This document shows positions 24,401-32,426 of a DNA stretch of 64,000 bases, one piece after another. The notes beneath the pieces are model-generated. The model was given only the letters and a program-made list of their open reading frames with translations. It searched no databases and was not told where the DNA came from. The stretch lies in the NCBI RefSeq assembly GCF_023634865.1, contig NZ_JAMLJN010000010.1, forward strand, positions 1-64,000, in the 5' to 3' direction. This DNA comes from Flavobacterium fragile. GTDB taxonomy: Bacteria; Bacteroidota; Bacteroidia; Flavobacteriales; Flavobacteriaceae. Each line of letters starts with the position of its first letter. Within the stretch, counting starts at the first letter, position 1. The position numbers and the translations under genes are program-made.

Positions 24401-25162
24401 TGTTGTTGGGAAATTATGTGTTTCTGCTTTTAAAGAAAGTACCGAATCAAATTCTTTTTCTTGGTAGAAATCTGGTTTGTCGGCACTTTTTGGAGCAAAT
24501 TGTGTTACTTTCGGACCTTTTACAAAAGCTACGTTATCTTTATATGCAGAAACAATATCGTTTGGATTGGTTTCTGATGTTTTCTTAATTAATTTGAATA
24601 AAGAAGTTGGTTTTTCTTCTCCATCAATCACAAATGTTCCATTGAAAATTTTATGACGACAGTGTTCTGAATTCGCTTGTGAGAAAGCAAAAATTTCAGA
24701 ATCGGTTAACTTTCTACCTAATTTAGTTGAAAGATTATTTAAATATTCAACCTCTTCTGGGCTTAGCGCTAAACCTTCAGATTTATTGTAAGCGTCAATA
24801 TCTTGAATATCTAAAATAGGTTCTGGTTGGATATTAATCATATAAATTTCTTGATTTAACTCCGAATACTTTTGCGAAAGCATTGGGTCGAAATCGTTAA
24901 AATCAGCACTTACTTTTTGGAATTCTTCAATTCTAATGATACCCGAAATTCCCATGTTTTGAGTAATTTCTACAGCATTTGTACTCCAAGGCGTAACCAT
25001 AGCGGCACGTGGTCCAACAAAAAAATCCGACAATACGGATTTTTCTATTTTATGTGCGTTGCCAAAAAGCCAATTTAATTTGTTGATGTCTTCTGATGAA
25101 ATCTCGTTTTGCGTTTGAACCGCAAAAACCGTGTTGGATTGGTTTCCGAAGAAATGAATCAT
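21476..25162 (-). CDS. purL: Phosphoribosylformylglycinamidine synthase, single-chain PurL
   Basis: The enzyme converts FGAR, ATP and glutamine to FGAM in purine synthesis. About 1228 residues contain all parts of the large type: N-terminal PurS-like domain, FGAM synthase halves (SQANSEHCRHKIFNG, LKAETHNFPTTVEPF, IHDHGAGGHLNCLSELVEE) and the C-terminal glutaminase (Cys in GICNGCQLL, then HGEGKF). I chose the ATG at 25162; 20 extra residues from a further start are not conserved-looking. After TAVYMTSYSRL an insertion APFDSAQDDK interrupts a normally short loop and is encoded by an interspersed repeat (24250-24270). Confidence 0.96.
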   Translation of the reverse strand: MIHFFGNQSNTVFAVQTQNEISSEDINKLNWLFGNAHKIEKSVLSDFFVGPRAAMVTPWSTNAVEITQNMGISGIIRIEEFQKVSADFNDFDPMLSQKYSELNQEIYMINIQPEPILDIQDIDAYNKSEGLALSPEEVEYLNNLSTKLGRKLTDSEIFAFSQANSEHCRHKIFNGTFVIDGEEKPTSLFKLIKKTSETNPNDIVSAYKDNVAFVKGPKVTQFAPKSADKPDFYQEKEFDSVLSLKAETHNFPTTVEPFNGAATGSGGEIRDRLAGGQGSLPLAGTAVYMTSYSRLAPFDSAQDDKRPWENGMSERPWLYQTPMDILIKASNGASDFGNKFGQPLITGSILTFEHEENNRKIGYDKVIMQAGGIGYGKLDQAIKKKPTAGDKIVILGGENYRIGMGGAAVSSADTGAFGSGIELNAIQRSNPEMQKRAANAIRGLVESDNNPIVSIHDHGAGGHLNCLSELVEESGGLIDLDKLPVGDPTLSAKEIIGNESQERMGLVIGEKDIETLQRIADRERSPMYQVGDVTNDHRFTFESKSTGVKPMDYALEDFFGSSPKTIMTDKTVVTNYSDLEYSKENIASYLSQVLQLEAVACKDWLTNKVDRCVGGRVAKQQCVGPLQLPLNNVGVMALDFKGKEGIATSIGHSPISALVNPVAGSRTAIAEALSNIVWAPLKDGLQSVSLSANWMWACKNEGEDARLYEAVKGCSDFAIELGINIPTGKDSLSMKQKYPNDEVIAPGTVIISAAGNCSNITKVVEPVLQRNGGNIYYINLSQDSFKLGGSSFAQVLNKIGNDVPTIQNSEFFKKAFNVLQDLIKDRKIKAGHDIGSGGLITTLLEMCFADDKLGALIDLTSLGEKDTVKALFNENIGVVFQASTEVEAIFAQHNIEIFKIGSAIDGDAFTIINGEDSLTFSIATLRDTWFKTSFLLDSKQSKNGMAKERFDNYKNQKLQFTFPSHFDGKLPVIDASKPRPKAAIIREKGSNSEREMANAMFLAGFDVKDVHMTDLISGRETLEDIQFIGAVGGFSNSDVLGSAKGWAGAFLYNEKANTALKNFYKREDTLSVGICNGCQLLMELELINPEHEVHGKMHHNTSNKHESGFTSVTVQKNNSVMLSTLEGTTLGVWISHGEGKFKLPYSEDKYNIVAKYAYKGYPANPNGSDFNTAMMCDTTGRHLVMMPHIERSTFPWNWAHYPERGQKDEVSPWLEAFVNARKWIENKK
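24250..24270 (-). repeat. Interspersed repeat inside purL
   Basis: On the minus strand this reads CGACTCCGCTCAAGATGACA, matching the CGACTYCGCTCRANNTGACA family also seen at 1378 and 11729. It adds the residues PFDSAQDDK in frame to PurL, between RL and RPWENG, and disrupts neither frame nor later motifs. Confidence 0.65.
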
Positions 25163-25244
25163 TGTATGTAGTTGTTTGTGTTGTTGAAGTTGCAAATTTA
25201 TTCTAAAAAATAGAACAATCAAAATAATAATAACACTTGTTTCG

Positions 25245-26807
25245 TTAATCGAAAGTTGTCCAATTGTAAGCTCCCATATCAGAAGGATTACTTCTTTGAT
25301 TGTTTAATATGTCGTTGAATGTAGAGTAGGTGTTATTGGCAGTTCCTTTTGCTGCAGAATTTTGTCCTATTATGAAATTGTTCTGAGTTGGATTTTTAAA
25401 ATCAGGTTTGTTAACTGTTGTATTTGTAGCTATCAAACAGTTTACATAATTTGGATTTGTACTGAATTTGTATAAGATTTCATTTGCATATTGGTTACTA
25501 TAATCGGCAAATTTGATTAAGCAGTTTTCAAATAAAAAATTAAAAATAGTACCAGTTTTTTTTAATGAAATTCCCAAATTACTTGATCCATAAACGATGC
25601 AATTTTTAAAATTTGCACTTCCGAGTGGAGTTGGGACGTTGTTTATTGAATCGTCACTCAAAGTCACACAAGTTTGATTTGCTCTCGACCAATAATTTGC
25701 AAAAGTACAATGCGTAAAATCATAGTTTCCACCGTAACTTCCGGCAAAAGCTACTTGACCACAATTGTTAATGACTACATTTCTGCCTACAATATTTCCC
25801 GTTCTAGCAAGAATTCCAACATTAGAACAGTTATAAATTTGTGTGTTTTCTAATTCAAGTGTTGGATTAGAACTGCCATCATTTCCGGAAACTAGAATAC
25901 CTACCGTTGCATTTTTTATGGTTAGATTCGAAAACTGATTATTTGCACTTCCTGGCGTTAACCAAATGGTTCCCCATTGACCTGGAACTTCTGAAAAATC
26001 GGGCTCTAAACGATCACCTTCGAATACAACTTCATTTTCTAAAGCTGCTGTAGTTGATGGACTTCCATTCACATGAATAGAAGCATTATTAGCTACTATC
26101 AAGCCAGATTCGACATGAAAATGAACTCTTGCACCTGCGTCTACTACTAATGTTCTGTTTGGAGGAACCGCTGCATAACCATATATGACGTAAGGTTTTG
26201 TATTGGTCCAATGCAATTCATTTCCGTTATTGGGATTATTATCTTCTAAAAAACGACCACGTATAGAAACGGGGTTTCCATCGCCGTCAACTCCGAGGTT
26301 TAATTCATTATAGGTATATGTTTCATCGGGGTTTTGAACTCTTCCAGGATAAATAAAATAGGCATCTTGAATCAAAGTTACCAATTCTACTTTTTGATGG
26401 TTTGGATTAGATTCTTCTCCAAATAAAATTTGGTCAGTATAAAGAAAATCAGTTGGATTAGCATTGGCTACTTCAGCAGTTACGGAAACGAAAATAAACA
26501 AACTATCTTTGGCTAGTAATTCTACATTTTCAAAAACTTGACCTGCCATTCCATCCACCATTAAGCGGTATTTAGATGTTGTTCCTTTTTTTAATCCTAA
26601 AGAAGGAATAGAGATGTTTTTATCACTTCGATTATACACTTTTAAGGTGTAGGTACTTGAACCAATATTCGTAAAAACGGTATCAAGATATACTGTGTCT
26701 TTAGAAAATTCTAAACCACCTGTTCTGGATTCAAATTCAAAGTCGTTTCGACATGAAGTTAATGAAACGGTAAATCCAATTAGTATTAAAAGTAATAATC
26801 GACGCAT
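25245..26807 (-). CDS. Beta-helix lipoprotein of unknown function
   Basis: A 520-residue predicted lipoprotein (lipobox VSLTSC, Cys19). Residues 25-200 look like an Ig-like region (FSKDTVYLDTVFTNIGSSTYTLKVYN). From about 215 a right-handed parallel beta-helix follows, with repeated Asn-rich rungs such as NLTIKNATVGILVSGNDG, NCSNVGILARTGNIVGRNV and NFKNCIVYGSSNLGISL. Such proteins are often surface or periplasmic polysaccharide-binding or scaffold proteins. No catalytic residues are evident. It lies 83 bases from purL on the same strand. Confidence 0.7.
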   Translation of the reverse strand: MRRLLLLILIGFTVSLTSCRNDFEFESRTGGLEFSKDTVYLDTVFTNIGSSTYTLKVYNRSDKNISIPSLGLKKGTTSKYRLMVDGMAGQVFENVELLAKDSLFIFVSVTAEVANANPTDFLYTDQILFGEESNPNHQKVELVTLIQDAYFIYPGRVQNPDETYTYNELNLGVDGDGNPVSIRGRFLEDNNPNNGNELHWTNTKPYVIYGYAAVPPNRTLVVDAGARVHFHVESGLIVANNASIHVNGSPSTTAALENEVVFEGDRLEPDFSEVPGQWGTIWLTPGSANNQFSNLTIKNATVGILVSGNDGSSNPTLELENTQIYNCSNVGILARTGNIVGRNVVINNCGQVAFAGSYGGNYDFTHCTFANYWSRANQTCVTLSDDSINNVPTPLGSANFKNCIVYGSSNLGISLKKTGTIFNFLFENCLIKFADYSNQYANEILYKFSTNPNYVNCLIATNTTVNKPDFKNPTQNNFIIGQNSAAKGTANNTYSTFNDILNNQRSNPSDMGAYNWTTFD

Positions 26808-26941
26808 GTATAGTTAATTTTGGTAAATGTAATTATTAATTTTAATTCTGTAAAAACAAAATGTGTTTAAAATAGCTATCAAAACGTTAAATCAGTTGAA
26901 TTATTTTGTTTGGAATGCTTAATTTTACCAAAAATAAAGTT

Positions 26942-27367
26942 ATGATGTTTGATAGAGAAAAAATGTTACAATTGTGTAACGATTGGAGTAAAAATACGTT
27001 AATGAATACCTTAGATATTGTTTACACCGATGCAGGCGAAGATTTTTTAACTGCTACTATGCCTGTGAATCCGAGAGTTCATCAACCTATGGGATTATTG
27101 CATGGTGGAGCAACAGTTGCTTTAGCAGAAAGTGTTGGCAGTGCTGCCTCATTAATGTTTGTTAATCCAGAGAAACAAGAAGTTCGCGGTATCGAAATTT
27201 CGGCAAATCATTTAAAAAGTAAACGAGAAGGTATGGTTACTGCTACGGCTAAAATCATTCATAAAGGTGCCAGCATCCACTTGTGGGAAATTAGAGTTGT
27301 TGATGAAGAAGGGAAGTTAATTTCGCTTTGTAAATTAACGAATATGGTATTATCGAGAAGACAATAA
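26942..27367 (+). CDS. menI: Hotdog-fold thioesterase, probably DHNA-CoA thioesterase
   Basis: A 141-residue protein of the PaaI/YbgC-like hotdog type with HQPMGLLHGGATVALAES, which holds the HGG motif and the catalytic Glu, and VRGIEISANHLKSKREG. The ATG at 26942 is chosen; longer frames start at TTG or at a less likely ATG (26915). Its stop overlaps the start of menF by one base. This tight coupling to isochorismate synthase suggests the menaquinone enzyme that releases 1,4-dihydroxy-2-naphthoate from its CoA ester. Other acyl-CoA substrates are possible. Confidence 0.75.
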   Translation: MMFDREKMLQLCNDWSKNTLMNTLDIVYTDAGEDFLTATMPVNPRVHQPMGLLHGGATVALAESVGSAASLMFVNPEKQEVRGIEISANHLKSKREGMVTATAKIIHKGASIHLWEIRVVDEEGKLISLCKLTNMVLSRRQ

Positions 27368-28401
27368 TGCAAGTTTTTGAAGAAATAGATCTCCTTTTAT
27401 CTAAACAAACTCCTTTTGTTTGTTATGTAAAACCAAATGAAAACGTCTGGAATTTACTTGTACAACAAACAGATGAAATTATTGATTTTGTAGGTCAAGA
27501 CGGATTTATATTTATGCCTTTTCATGAAGGGATTCAAATAGTAATTCCGTTTGAAAACAATTTATTTTCGCAAGGTAATCTTGAAAATTTAGAAAAGAAA
27601 CCCAATGAAAATTTTACTTCTGAAAGCTATCAAAAAGAAGTTTTTGAAGATTTAGTTACCAAAGGAGTCTCGGCTATTCAACAAGGCGAATTTGATAAAG
27701 TAGTTTTATCTCGAAAAATTGTTTTGAAGGAACAAATTGCTATTGTTGAAACGTTTCAGAACTTGATTTCGACTTATCCAACGGCTTTTCGCTATTTATT
27801 TTTTCATCCTAAAATTGGTTTATGGATGGGAGCAACGCCAGAACAATTGGTAAAAATCAATCAGAATCAGTTTGAAACGGTGGCTTTAGCTGGAACGCAA
27901 TTGTATTCGGAAAACGTAATTTGGGCCACCAAAGAAATCGAAGAACAACAATTTGTTACTGATTATATTGTTTCTAAAGTAAAAGATAAAGTAACTCAAC
28001 TTTTAGTTACTGATGCTAAAACAGTTAAAGCTGGAAATTTGTTGCATTTAAAATCGGTTATTTCGGGAGAATTAAATGCCGATTTTATACCGAATGATTT
28101 GATAAAAATGCTGCATCCAACGCCAGCTGTTTGTGGTTTACCCAAAGAACAATCCATCGATTTTATTCTGAAAAGTGAAGGCTATAATCGAAAATATTAT
28201 GCTGGTTTTTTAGGTGAATACAATAAAGACAATCAAACCGATTTATTCGTAAATTTACGCTGTTTAGAAGTAGAAAATGATGTTGTGAATATTTATGTTG
28301 GTTGTGGCATCACTAAAGACAGTAATCCTAAAAAGGAATTCATAGAAACTGAAAATAAATCGATGACCATGAGAAATGTTTTAGTTTCCAAAACCTTTTA
28401 A
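27367..28401 (+). CDS. menF: Isochorismate synthase
   Basis: It converts chorismate to isochorismate, the first step of menaquinone synthesis. The 344-residue protein has the chorismate-binding core: KVVLSRKIVLKE, WMGATPEQLVK, VALAGTQ, LHLKSVISGEL, LHPTPAVCGLP and the final YVGCGITKDSNPKKEFIETENK. It overlaps the thioesterase gene by one base. The rest of the men pathway is not in the window. Confidence 0.9.
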   Translation: MQVFEEIDLLLSKQTPFVCYVKPNENVWNLLVQQTDEIIDFVGQDGFIFMPFHEGIQIVIPFENNLFSQGNLENLEKKPNENFTSESYQKEVFEDLVTKGVSAIQQGEFDKVVLSRKIVLKEQIAIVETFQNLISTYPTAFRYLFFHPKIGLWMGATPEQLVKINQNQFETVALAGTQLYSENVIWATKEIEEQQFVTDYIVSKVKDKVTQLLVTDAKTVKAGNLLHLKSVISGELNADFIPNDLIKMLHPTPAVCGLPKEQSIDFILKSEGYNRKYYAGFLGEYNKDNQTDLFVNLRCLEVENDVVNIYVGCGITKDSNPKKEFIETENKSMTMRNVLVSKTF

Positions 28402-28429
28402 ATTCTTAATCGATAAACTTAAATTGAAA

Positions 28430-29146
28430 ATGAAATTAGACATATTAGCTTTTGGAGCGCATCCAGACGATGTAGAATTAGGATGTAGTGGCACAATTGC
28501 CAAAGAAGTAAGCCTTGGAAAGAAAGTTGGGATTATCGATTTGACTCGTGGTGAATTAGGAACACGTGGTTCGGTTGAAATTCGCAATTCAGAATCAGCT
28601 AAGGCTTCTGAAATTTTAGGAGTTGTGTTGCGTGAGAATTTGGATATGCGTGATGGTTTTTTTGTAAATGACGAAGCTCACCAAATGAAAATAATTGAAA
28701 TGATTCGTAAATATCAACCTGAAATTGTGTTGTGCAATGCTATTACTGATAGACACATTGACCACGGAAAAGGAAGTAAATTAGTTAGCGATGCTTGTTT
28801 TTTATCAGGTTTGCGACAAATTAAAACTGAGTTGAATGGCGAAGCGCAAGAAGCATGGCGACCTAAAGTCGTGTATCATTACATTCAATGGCAAAATATA
28901 GAACCAGATTTTGTGGTAGATATTTCGGAATTCATGGATAAAAAAATGGAATCGGTGTTAGCTTATAGTTCGCAATTCTATGATCCAAAATCTAATGAAC
29001 CTGTTACACCAATTACCTCAAAAAACTTTTTAGATAGTATAAATTACCGTGCTCAAGACCTTGGAAGACTTGTTGGGGTAGATTATGCCGAAGGTTTTAC
29101 AACGGAAAGATATTTGGCTGTCAATAGCTTAGGTGATTTAAAATAA
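28430..29146 (+). CDS. bshB1: Bacillithiol biosynthesis deacetylase BshB1
   Basis: It removes the acetyl group of GlcNAc-malate in bacillithiol synthesis. About 238 residues belong to the LmbE/PIG-L family. The zinc motif FGAHPDDVELGCSG and the distant HIDHGKG are present, with the family-specific DLTRGELGTRGSVEIR. The ATG at 28430 is preferred over a TTG six bases earlier. It lies 28 bases after menF on the same strand and is probably cotranscribed. Confidence 0.93.
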   Translation: MKLDILAFGAHPDDVELGCSGTIAKEVSLGKKVGIIDLTRGELGTRGSVEIRNSESAKASEILGVVLRENLDMRDGFFVNDEAHQMKIIEMIRKYQPEIVLCNAITDRHIDHGKGSKLVSDACFLSGLRQIKTELNGEAQEAWRPKVVYHYIQWQNIEPDFVVDISEFMDKKMESVLAYSSQFYDPKSNEPVTPITSKNFLDSINYRAQDLGRLVGVDYAEGFTTERYLAVNSLGDLK

Positions 29147-29173
29147 AATTACTTAATTTTTTTGTAAAAAATG

Positions 29174-29204
29174 TTTGCAAAAGCTTAGAATTACACTATA
29201 TTTG
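29174..29204 (+). promoter_or_regulatory. Promoter of tRNA-His
   Basis: TTTG at 29174-29177 and TATATTTG at 29197-29204 are 19 bases apart, a perfect Bacteroidota consensus, 16 bases before the tRNA. Confidence 0.8.
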
Positions 29205-29220
29205 CACTCGCAAAACAAAT

Positions 29221-29295
<75 letters not shown>

Positions 29296-29306
29296 CTTAA
29301 CATTGG

Positions 29307-29337
29307 AAAGCTTCGAGGAAACTCGAAGCTTTTTTTA
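29307..29337 (+). terminator. Terminator of tRNA-His
   Basis: The hairpin AAGCTTCGAG-GAAA-CTCGAAGCTT is followed by seven T, 12 bases after the tRNA. Confidence 0.9.
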
Positions 29338-29367
29338 TTGTGTAAATTGAAAAAAAAGACTAAATAC

Positions 29368-29399
29368 AAAAAAGCCTTGAATTTCTTCAAGGCTTTAGT
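29368..29399. terminator. Terminator of the YceI gene
   Basis: The inverted repeat AAAGCCTTGAA-TTTC-TTCAAGGCTTT has A and T runs on its sides. It can stop transcripts from the minus-strand operon that ends at 29426. Confidence 0.85.
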
Positions 29400-29425
29400 T
29401 TTTCATAGCAAGATTTCCCTTTGTA

Positions 29426-29992
29426 TTATAAAGCTAACTTCACAGTTAATTCAAACTCATCGTTGATAGTTTTGTCTCCTAAGTCAGAGAAAAAGCTTCC
29501 TGAACCATATTTGATATCATATTTAGTTCTGTCAACTTTTAAAGTAGTTGAAGCTGTTTTACCTGTTACTGTTAAATCAAATTTAATTGATTCAGTTTTA
29601 CCTTTAATTGTTAAATCTCCAGTTACAGCATAAACTCCATTTCCTTTTTCTCCGATAGATTTAAATACTAAAGTAGCTGATGGATATTTTTCAACACCAA
29701 AGAAATCATCAGATTTCAAGTGACCATCTAAATTTGCTTTACTTTTTCCGTCTAAGTCTGTTGTATTGATAGTAGTCATGTCAACAGTAAAGTTTCCACC
29801 TACTACTTTTTTACCTTTGTAGATTAAAGCTCCTTCTTTTAAAGCGATAGTTCCTTCGTGAGAACCTGTAACTTTTTTACCTACCCAGTTGATAGTACTT
29901 TTTGCAGCGTTCACTTTTTTTGTGGTTTGTGCAGTTGTAGCGAATGATACGAAAGCTACTAAAGCTAAAGCGATTGATTTGAAATTTTTCAT
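29426..29992 (-). CDS. YceI-family periplasmic protein
   Basis: A 188-residue secreted protein with signal peptide (ALALVAFVSFATTAQT) and the YceI lipocalin-like barrel: STINWVGKKVTGSHEGTI, GGNFTVDMTTI, LDGHLKSDDFFGVEKYP and VTGDLTIKGKTESI. Such proteins bind isoprenoid-like lipids such as ubiquinone or menaquinone precursors. It is the third gene of an operon with a MarR regulator and a nitroreductase, 30 bases from the latter. Confidence 0.9.
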   Translation of the reverse strand: MKNFKSIALALVAFVSFATTAQTTKKVNAAKSTINWVGKKVTGSHEGTIALKEGALIYKGKKVVGGNFTVDMTTINTTDLDGKSKANLDGHLKSDDFFGVEKYPSATLVFKSIGEKGNGVYAVTGDLTIKGKTESIKFDLTVTGKTASTTLKVDRTKYDIKYGSGSFFSDLGDKTINDEFELTVKLAL

Positions 29993-30022
29993 GTTTTAAA
30001 AATGTTTAAGTGATAATTAATA

Positions 30023-30655
30023 TTAAATAGTAGTAAATAATTCTTGTTTTGGTTTTCTCACTTTTGCATAGTGTTGCGATTCGTCTTCTTCATGACGGTA
30101 TCCAACAGTTGCTACTAATGAGGCGTTTAATCCTAATGCGTTTAATCCTAAGATTTCGTTGTATTTTTCAGGTTCAAAACCTTCCATTGGCGTAACATCA
30201 ATTTTTAATTCAGCTGCCGCATTAATTAGATTTCCTAAAGCTAAATACGTTTGTTTTGATGTCCAAATTGCTTTCTTATCAGCAGGTAGAGTTACAATTT
30301 TAGATTTCATAAAATCACCAAAACCTTGTAAATCTTCTACTTTTAAGCCTCTTGTTTTAGCAATATTTTGAATGTATTCATCAATATGATGATCTTGTAC
30401 ATCCACAATGTTAGCAAAAACAAATAGATGAGATGCATCTACAATTTGTGATTGCCCCCAAGATACAGGCTGTAACTTAGCTCTTACTTCAGGATTTTCA
30501 ATAATAAATACTTTATACAATTGTAATCCATAAGATGAAGTACTTAATTGTATTGCTTCTTTTAAAGTTTCTAAATCTGCTGCTGATATTTTTTTTGCAG
30601 CATCAAATTTTTTAGTAGCGTAACGCCATTTTTGATTTTCTATAAAGTGACTCAT
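30023..30655 (-). CDS. NAD(P)H-dependent nitroreductase-family oxidoreductase
   Basis: A 210-residue flavoenzyme of the NfsB type with KWRYATKKFD, LSTSSYGLQLYKVFIIEN, the TYLALGNLINAAAELKIDVTPMEGF segment and a C-terminal GYRHEEDE. These enzymes reduce nitro compounds, quinones or aldehydes using FMN. The gene follows a MarR gene by 15 bases and precedes YceI. The set suggests response to electrophiles or quinones. Confidence 0.9.
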   Translation of the reverse strand: MSHFIENQKWRYATKKFDAAKKISAADLETLKEAIQLSTSSYGLQLYKVFIIENPEVRAKLQPVSWGQSQIVDASHLFVFANIVDVQDHHIDEYIQNIAKTRGLKVEDLQGFGDFMKSKIVTLPADKKAIWTSKQTYLALGNLINAAAELKIDVTPMEGFEPEKYNEILGLNALGLNASLVATVGYRHEEDESQHYAKVRKPKQELFTTI

Positions 30656-30670
30656 AGTAAAATTTGGGTT

Positions 30671-31123
30671 TTAATTTCTAATTTTTTCAAGCAATTCATT
30701 TAATAATTCTAATTCTGCAACAATCAAATTTTTCGAAAAGGAGAATTCATGTGTATCAACCAAAGGATCTAATTGAAGCAAAAGTTCTAAACCTTTTTCC
30801 GTTATGGTAATTTCCATTTTGCGACGGTTGTGAGGGCAAACTTCTCTAAATACTAAACCTTTAAGTAGTAATTTGTCTACTAATCGTGTTGTATTACTTG
30901 TCTTAGCAACCATTCTTTCTTGAATCATACACATGTTAGCAGGTTTTCCTTTTTGCCCTCTTAAAATGCGTAACACATTAAATTGTTCTATTGATAGGTC
31001 AAATGGTTTTAAAATTTCATTAAACTTTTCCGAAATAACATTTTGAGTATACATTATATTTAATAATGTTTTCTTCTCTAATGCTAATGGCGAATTTGTT
31101 TTTATGATTTCTTCTATTTTCAT
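30671..31123 (-). CDS. MarR family regulator of the nitroreductase-YceI operon
   Basis: A 150-residue winged-helix protein: LSIEQFNVLRILRGQKGKP, VAKTSNTTRLVDKLLLKGLV, then the wing CPHNRRKMEITITEKG. Two Cys residues (in NMCMIQER and VCPHN) could sense oxidants, as in the OhrR/YodB type. The ATG at 31123 is used; the longer frame starts inside the first operator box. Two identical boxes 14-60 bases upstream are the likely binding sites. Confidence 0.88.
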   Translation of the reverse strand: MKIEEIIKTNSPLALEKKTLLNIMYTQNVISEKFNEILKPFDLSIEQFNVLRILRGQKGKPANMCMIQERMVAKTSNTTRLVDKLLLKGLVFREVCPHNRRKMEITITEKGLELLLQLDPLVDTHEFSFSKNLIVAELELLNELLEKIRN

Positions 31124-31137
31124 TTGATGTTGTAAAA

Positions 31138-31151
31138 TTTGTATGTACAAA
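31138..31151. promoter_or_regulatory. MarR operator box 1
   Basis: TTTGTATGTACAAA is a palindrome of the form TTTGTAnnTACAAA and begins 15 bases upstream of the MarR start. An identical box lies 30 bases farther upstream. Confidence 0.65.
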
Positions 31152-31167
31152 TGTAGTAATTATTTTA

Positions 31168-31181
31168 TTTGTATGTACAAA
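31168..31181. promoter_or_regulatory. MarR operator box 2
   Basis: This repeats TTTGTATGTACAAA exactly, including the flanking bases, 30 bases (about three helical turns) from box 1. Two boxes on the same face of the helix suggest cooperative binding by two dimers. Confidence 0.65.
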
Positions 31182-31251
31182 TGTTTGATAAATTTTTGTT
31201 AAAATTTTAGAATTATAATTTTTAGAGTACTTTTGAAAAAAAAATATTAGA

Positions 31252-31560
31252 ATGACAAACTTAGATCAAAACACTTGGTGGAGCCAGTTTTCGCAAGATG
31301 AAAACGGCGTTGTATTAGATGTTCGTACAGAAGATGAATTTAATGGAGGACATATTCCAGGCGCCATTAATATTGACATATATAAAGGTCAAGGATTTAT
31401 ATATAGAGTGGAAGAGCTAGATAAATCTAAAAATTATTATGTGTATTGTGCAGCTGGAGTACGTAGCAGTAATGCATGTAATGCAATGGAACAGTTGGGC
31501 TTTGAAAGTACATTTAATTTAATAGGAGGTTTTTCTAATTGGGATGGACCTGTTGAATAA
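31252..31560 (+). CDS. Rhodanese-like domain protein
   Basis: A 102-residue single-domain sulfurtransferase. VVLDVRTEDEFNGGHIPGAINI is the conserved start, and the active-site loop is YCAAGVRSSN with the catalytic Cys. It has no signal peptide. It is divergent from the MarR operon and ends at a terminator. The specific substrate cannot be read from sequence. Confidence 0.92.
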   Translation: MTNLDQNTWWSQFSQDENGVVLDVRTEDEFNGGHIPGAINIDIYKGQGFIYRVEELDKSKNYYVYCAAGVRSSNACNAMEQLGFESTFNLIGGFSNWDGPVE

Positions 31561-31587
31561 AAAAATCCGCTAAAAAGCGGATTTTTT
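31561..31587. terminator. Bidirectional terminator
   Basis: AAAAATCCGCT-AAAA-AGCGGATTTTTT lies between the convergent rhodanese and YebC genes. Confidence 0.9.
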
Positions 31588-31605
31588 ATTTGTTTAGAGA
31601 ATGAA

Positions 31606-32325
31606 TTACTCAGCACTTTCCTGCATCGTATGATATACGTTCATTACGTCATCGTCCTCTTCAATTTTTTCTAATAATTTTTCAACATCTGCAACTTGTT
31701 CAGGTGTTAATTCTTTAGTTATTTGCGGAATTCTATCAAATCCAGAAGATAAAATTTCTAAACCTCTTGATTCTAATTCTTTTTGGATAGCACCAAAGCT
31801 TTCAAAAGGGGCGTACATTACAATTCCATCTTCATCAGCAAAGATTTCTTCTACACCAAAATCGATCATTTCTAATTCTAATTCTTCCACATCTTGTCCT
31901 TCAGCTGGGATTCTAAAATTACACGTATGATCAAACATAAATTCAACAGAACCTTGAGTTCCTAAAGTACCATTGCATTTATTGAAATAACTTCTGATAT
32001 TAGCTACTGTTCTGTTGTTGTTGTCTGTAGCAGTTTCAATTAAAACAGCAATTCCATGTGGTGCATAACCTTCAAATAAAACTTCTTTATAGTTGGCAGT
32101 ATCTTTATCTGATGCTTTTTTAATAGCACGCTCCACATTTTCTTTCGGCATGTTGGCAGCCTTAGCGTTTTGTATTACGGCTCTTAATCTTGCATTAGTT
32201 TCTGGGTTTGGGCCACCTTCTTTTACAGCAATTACAATATCTTTTCCAATTCTTGTAAACGTTTTTGCCATTGCTGACCAACGTTTCATTTTACGGGCTT
32301 TTCTAAATTCAAACGCTCTTCCCAT
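31606..32325 (-). CDS. yebC: YebC/PmpR (TACO1) family protein
   Basis: A 239-residue protein with the family start MGRAFEFRKARKMKRWSAMAK, then NARLRAVIQNAKAANMPKENVERAIKKA (in two parts of residues 40-70), FEGYAPHGIA and FNKCNGTLGTQGSVEFMF. Family members act as transcription regulators or as translation factors that relieve stalling at proline runs. It is cytoplasmic and monocistronic here. Confidence 0.95.
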   Translation of the reverse strand: MGRAFEFRKARKMKRWSAMAKTFTRIGKDIVIAVKEGGPNPETNARLRAVIQNAKAANMPKENVERAIKKASDKDTANYKEVLFEGYAPHGIAVLIETATDNNNRTVANIRSYFNKCNGTLGTQGSVEFMFDHTCNFRIPAEGQDVEELELEMIDFGVEEIFADEDGIVMYAPFESFGAIQKELESRGLEILSSGFDRIPQITKELTPEQVADVEKLLEKIEEDDDVMNVYHTMQESAE

Positions 32326-32426
32326 TTCTATTTGGTTTAAAGTTTAAGGTTTCAAGTTGCAAATGTAAAAAATCAAGTTAAAATTTCAAGATTAACTTTA
32401 ATTTTCCAAATTCTACTTCTACTTAA

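Noticed and set aside
22431..24588. Several plus-strand ORFs of 60-180 codons within purL
   Set aside because: They are antisense shadows of the purL frame, which has full-length conserved motifs throughout.
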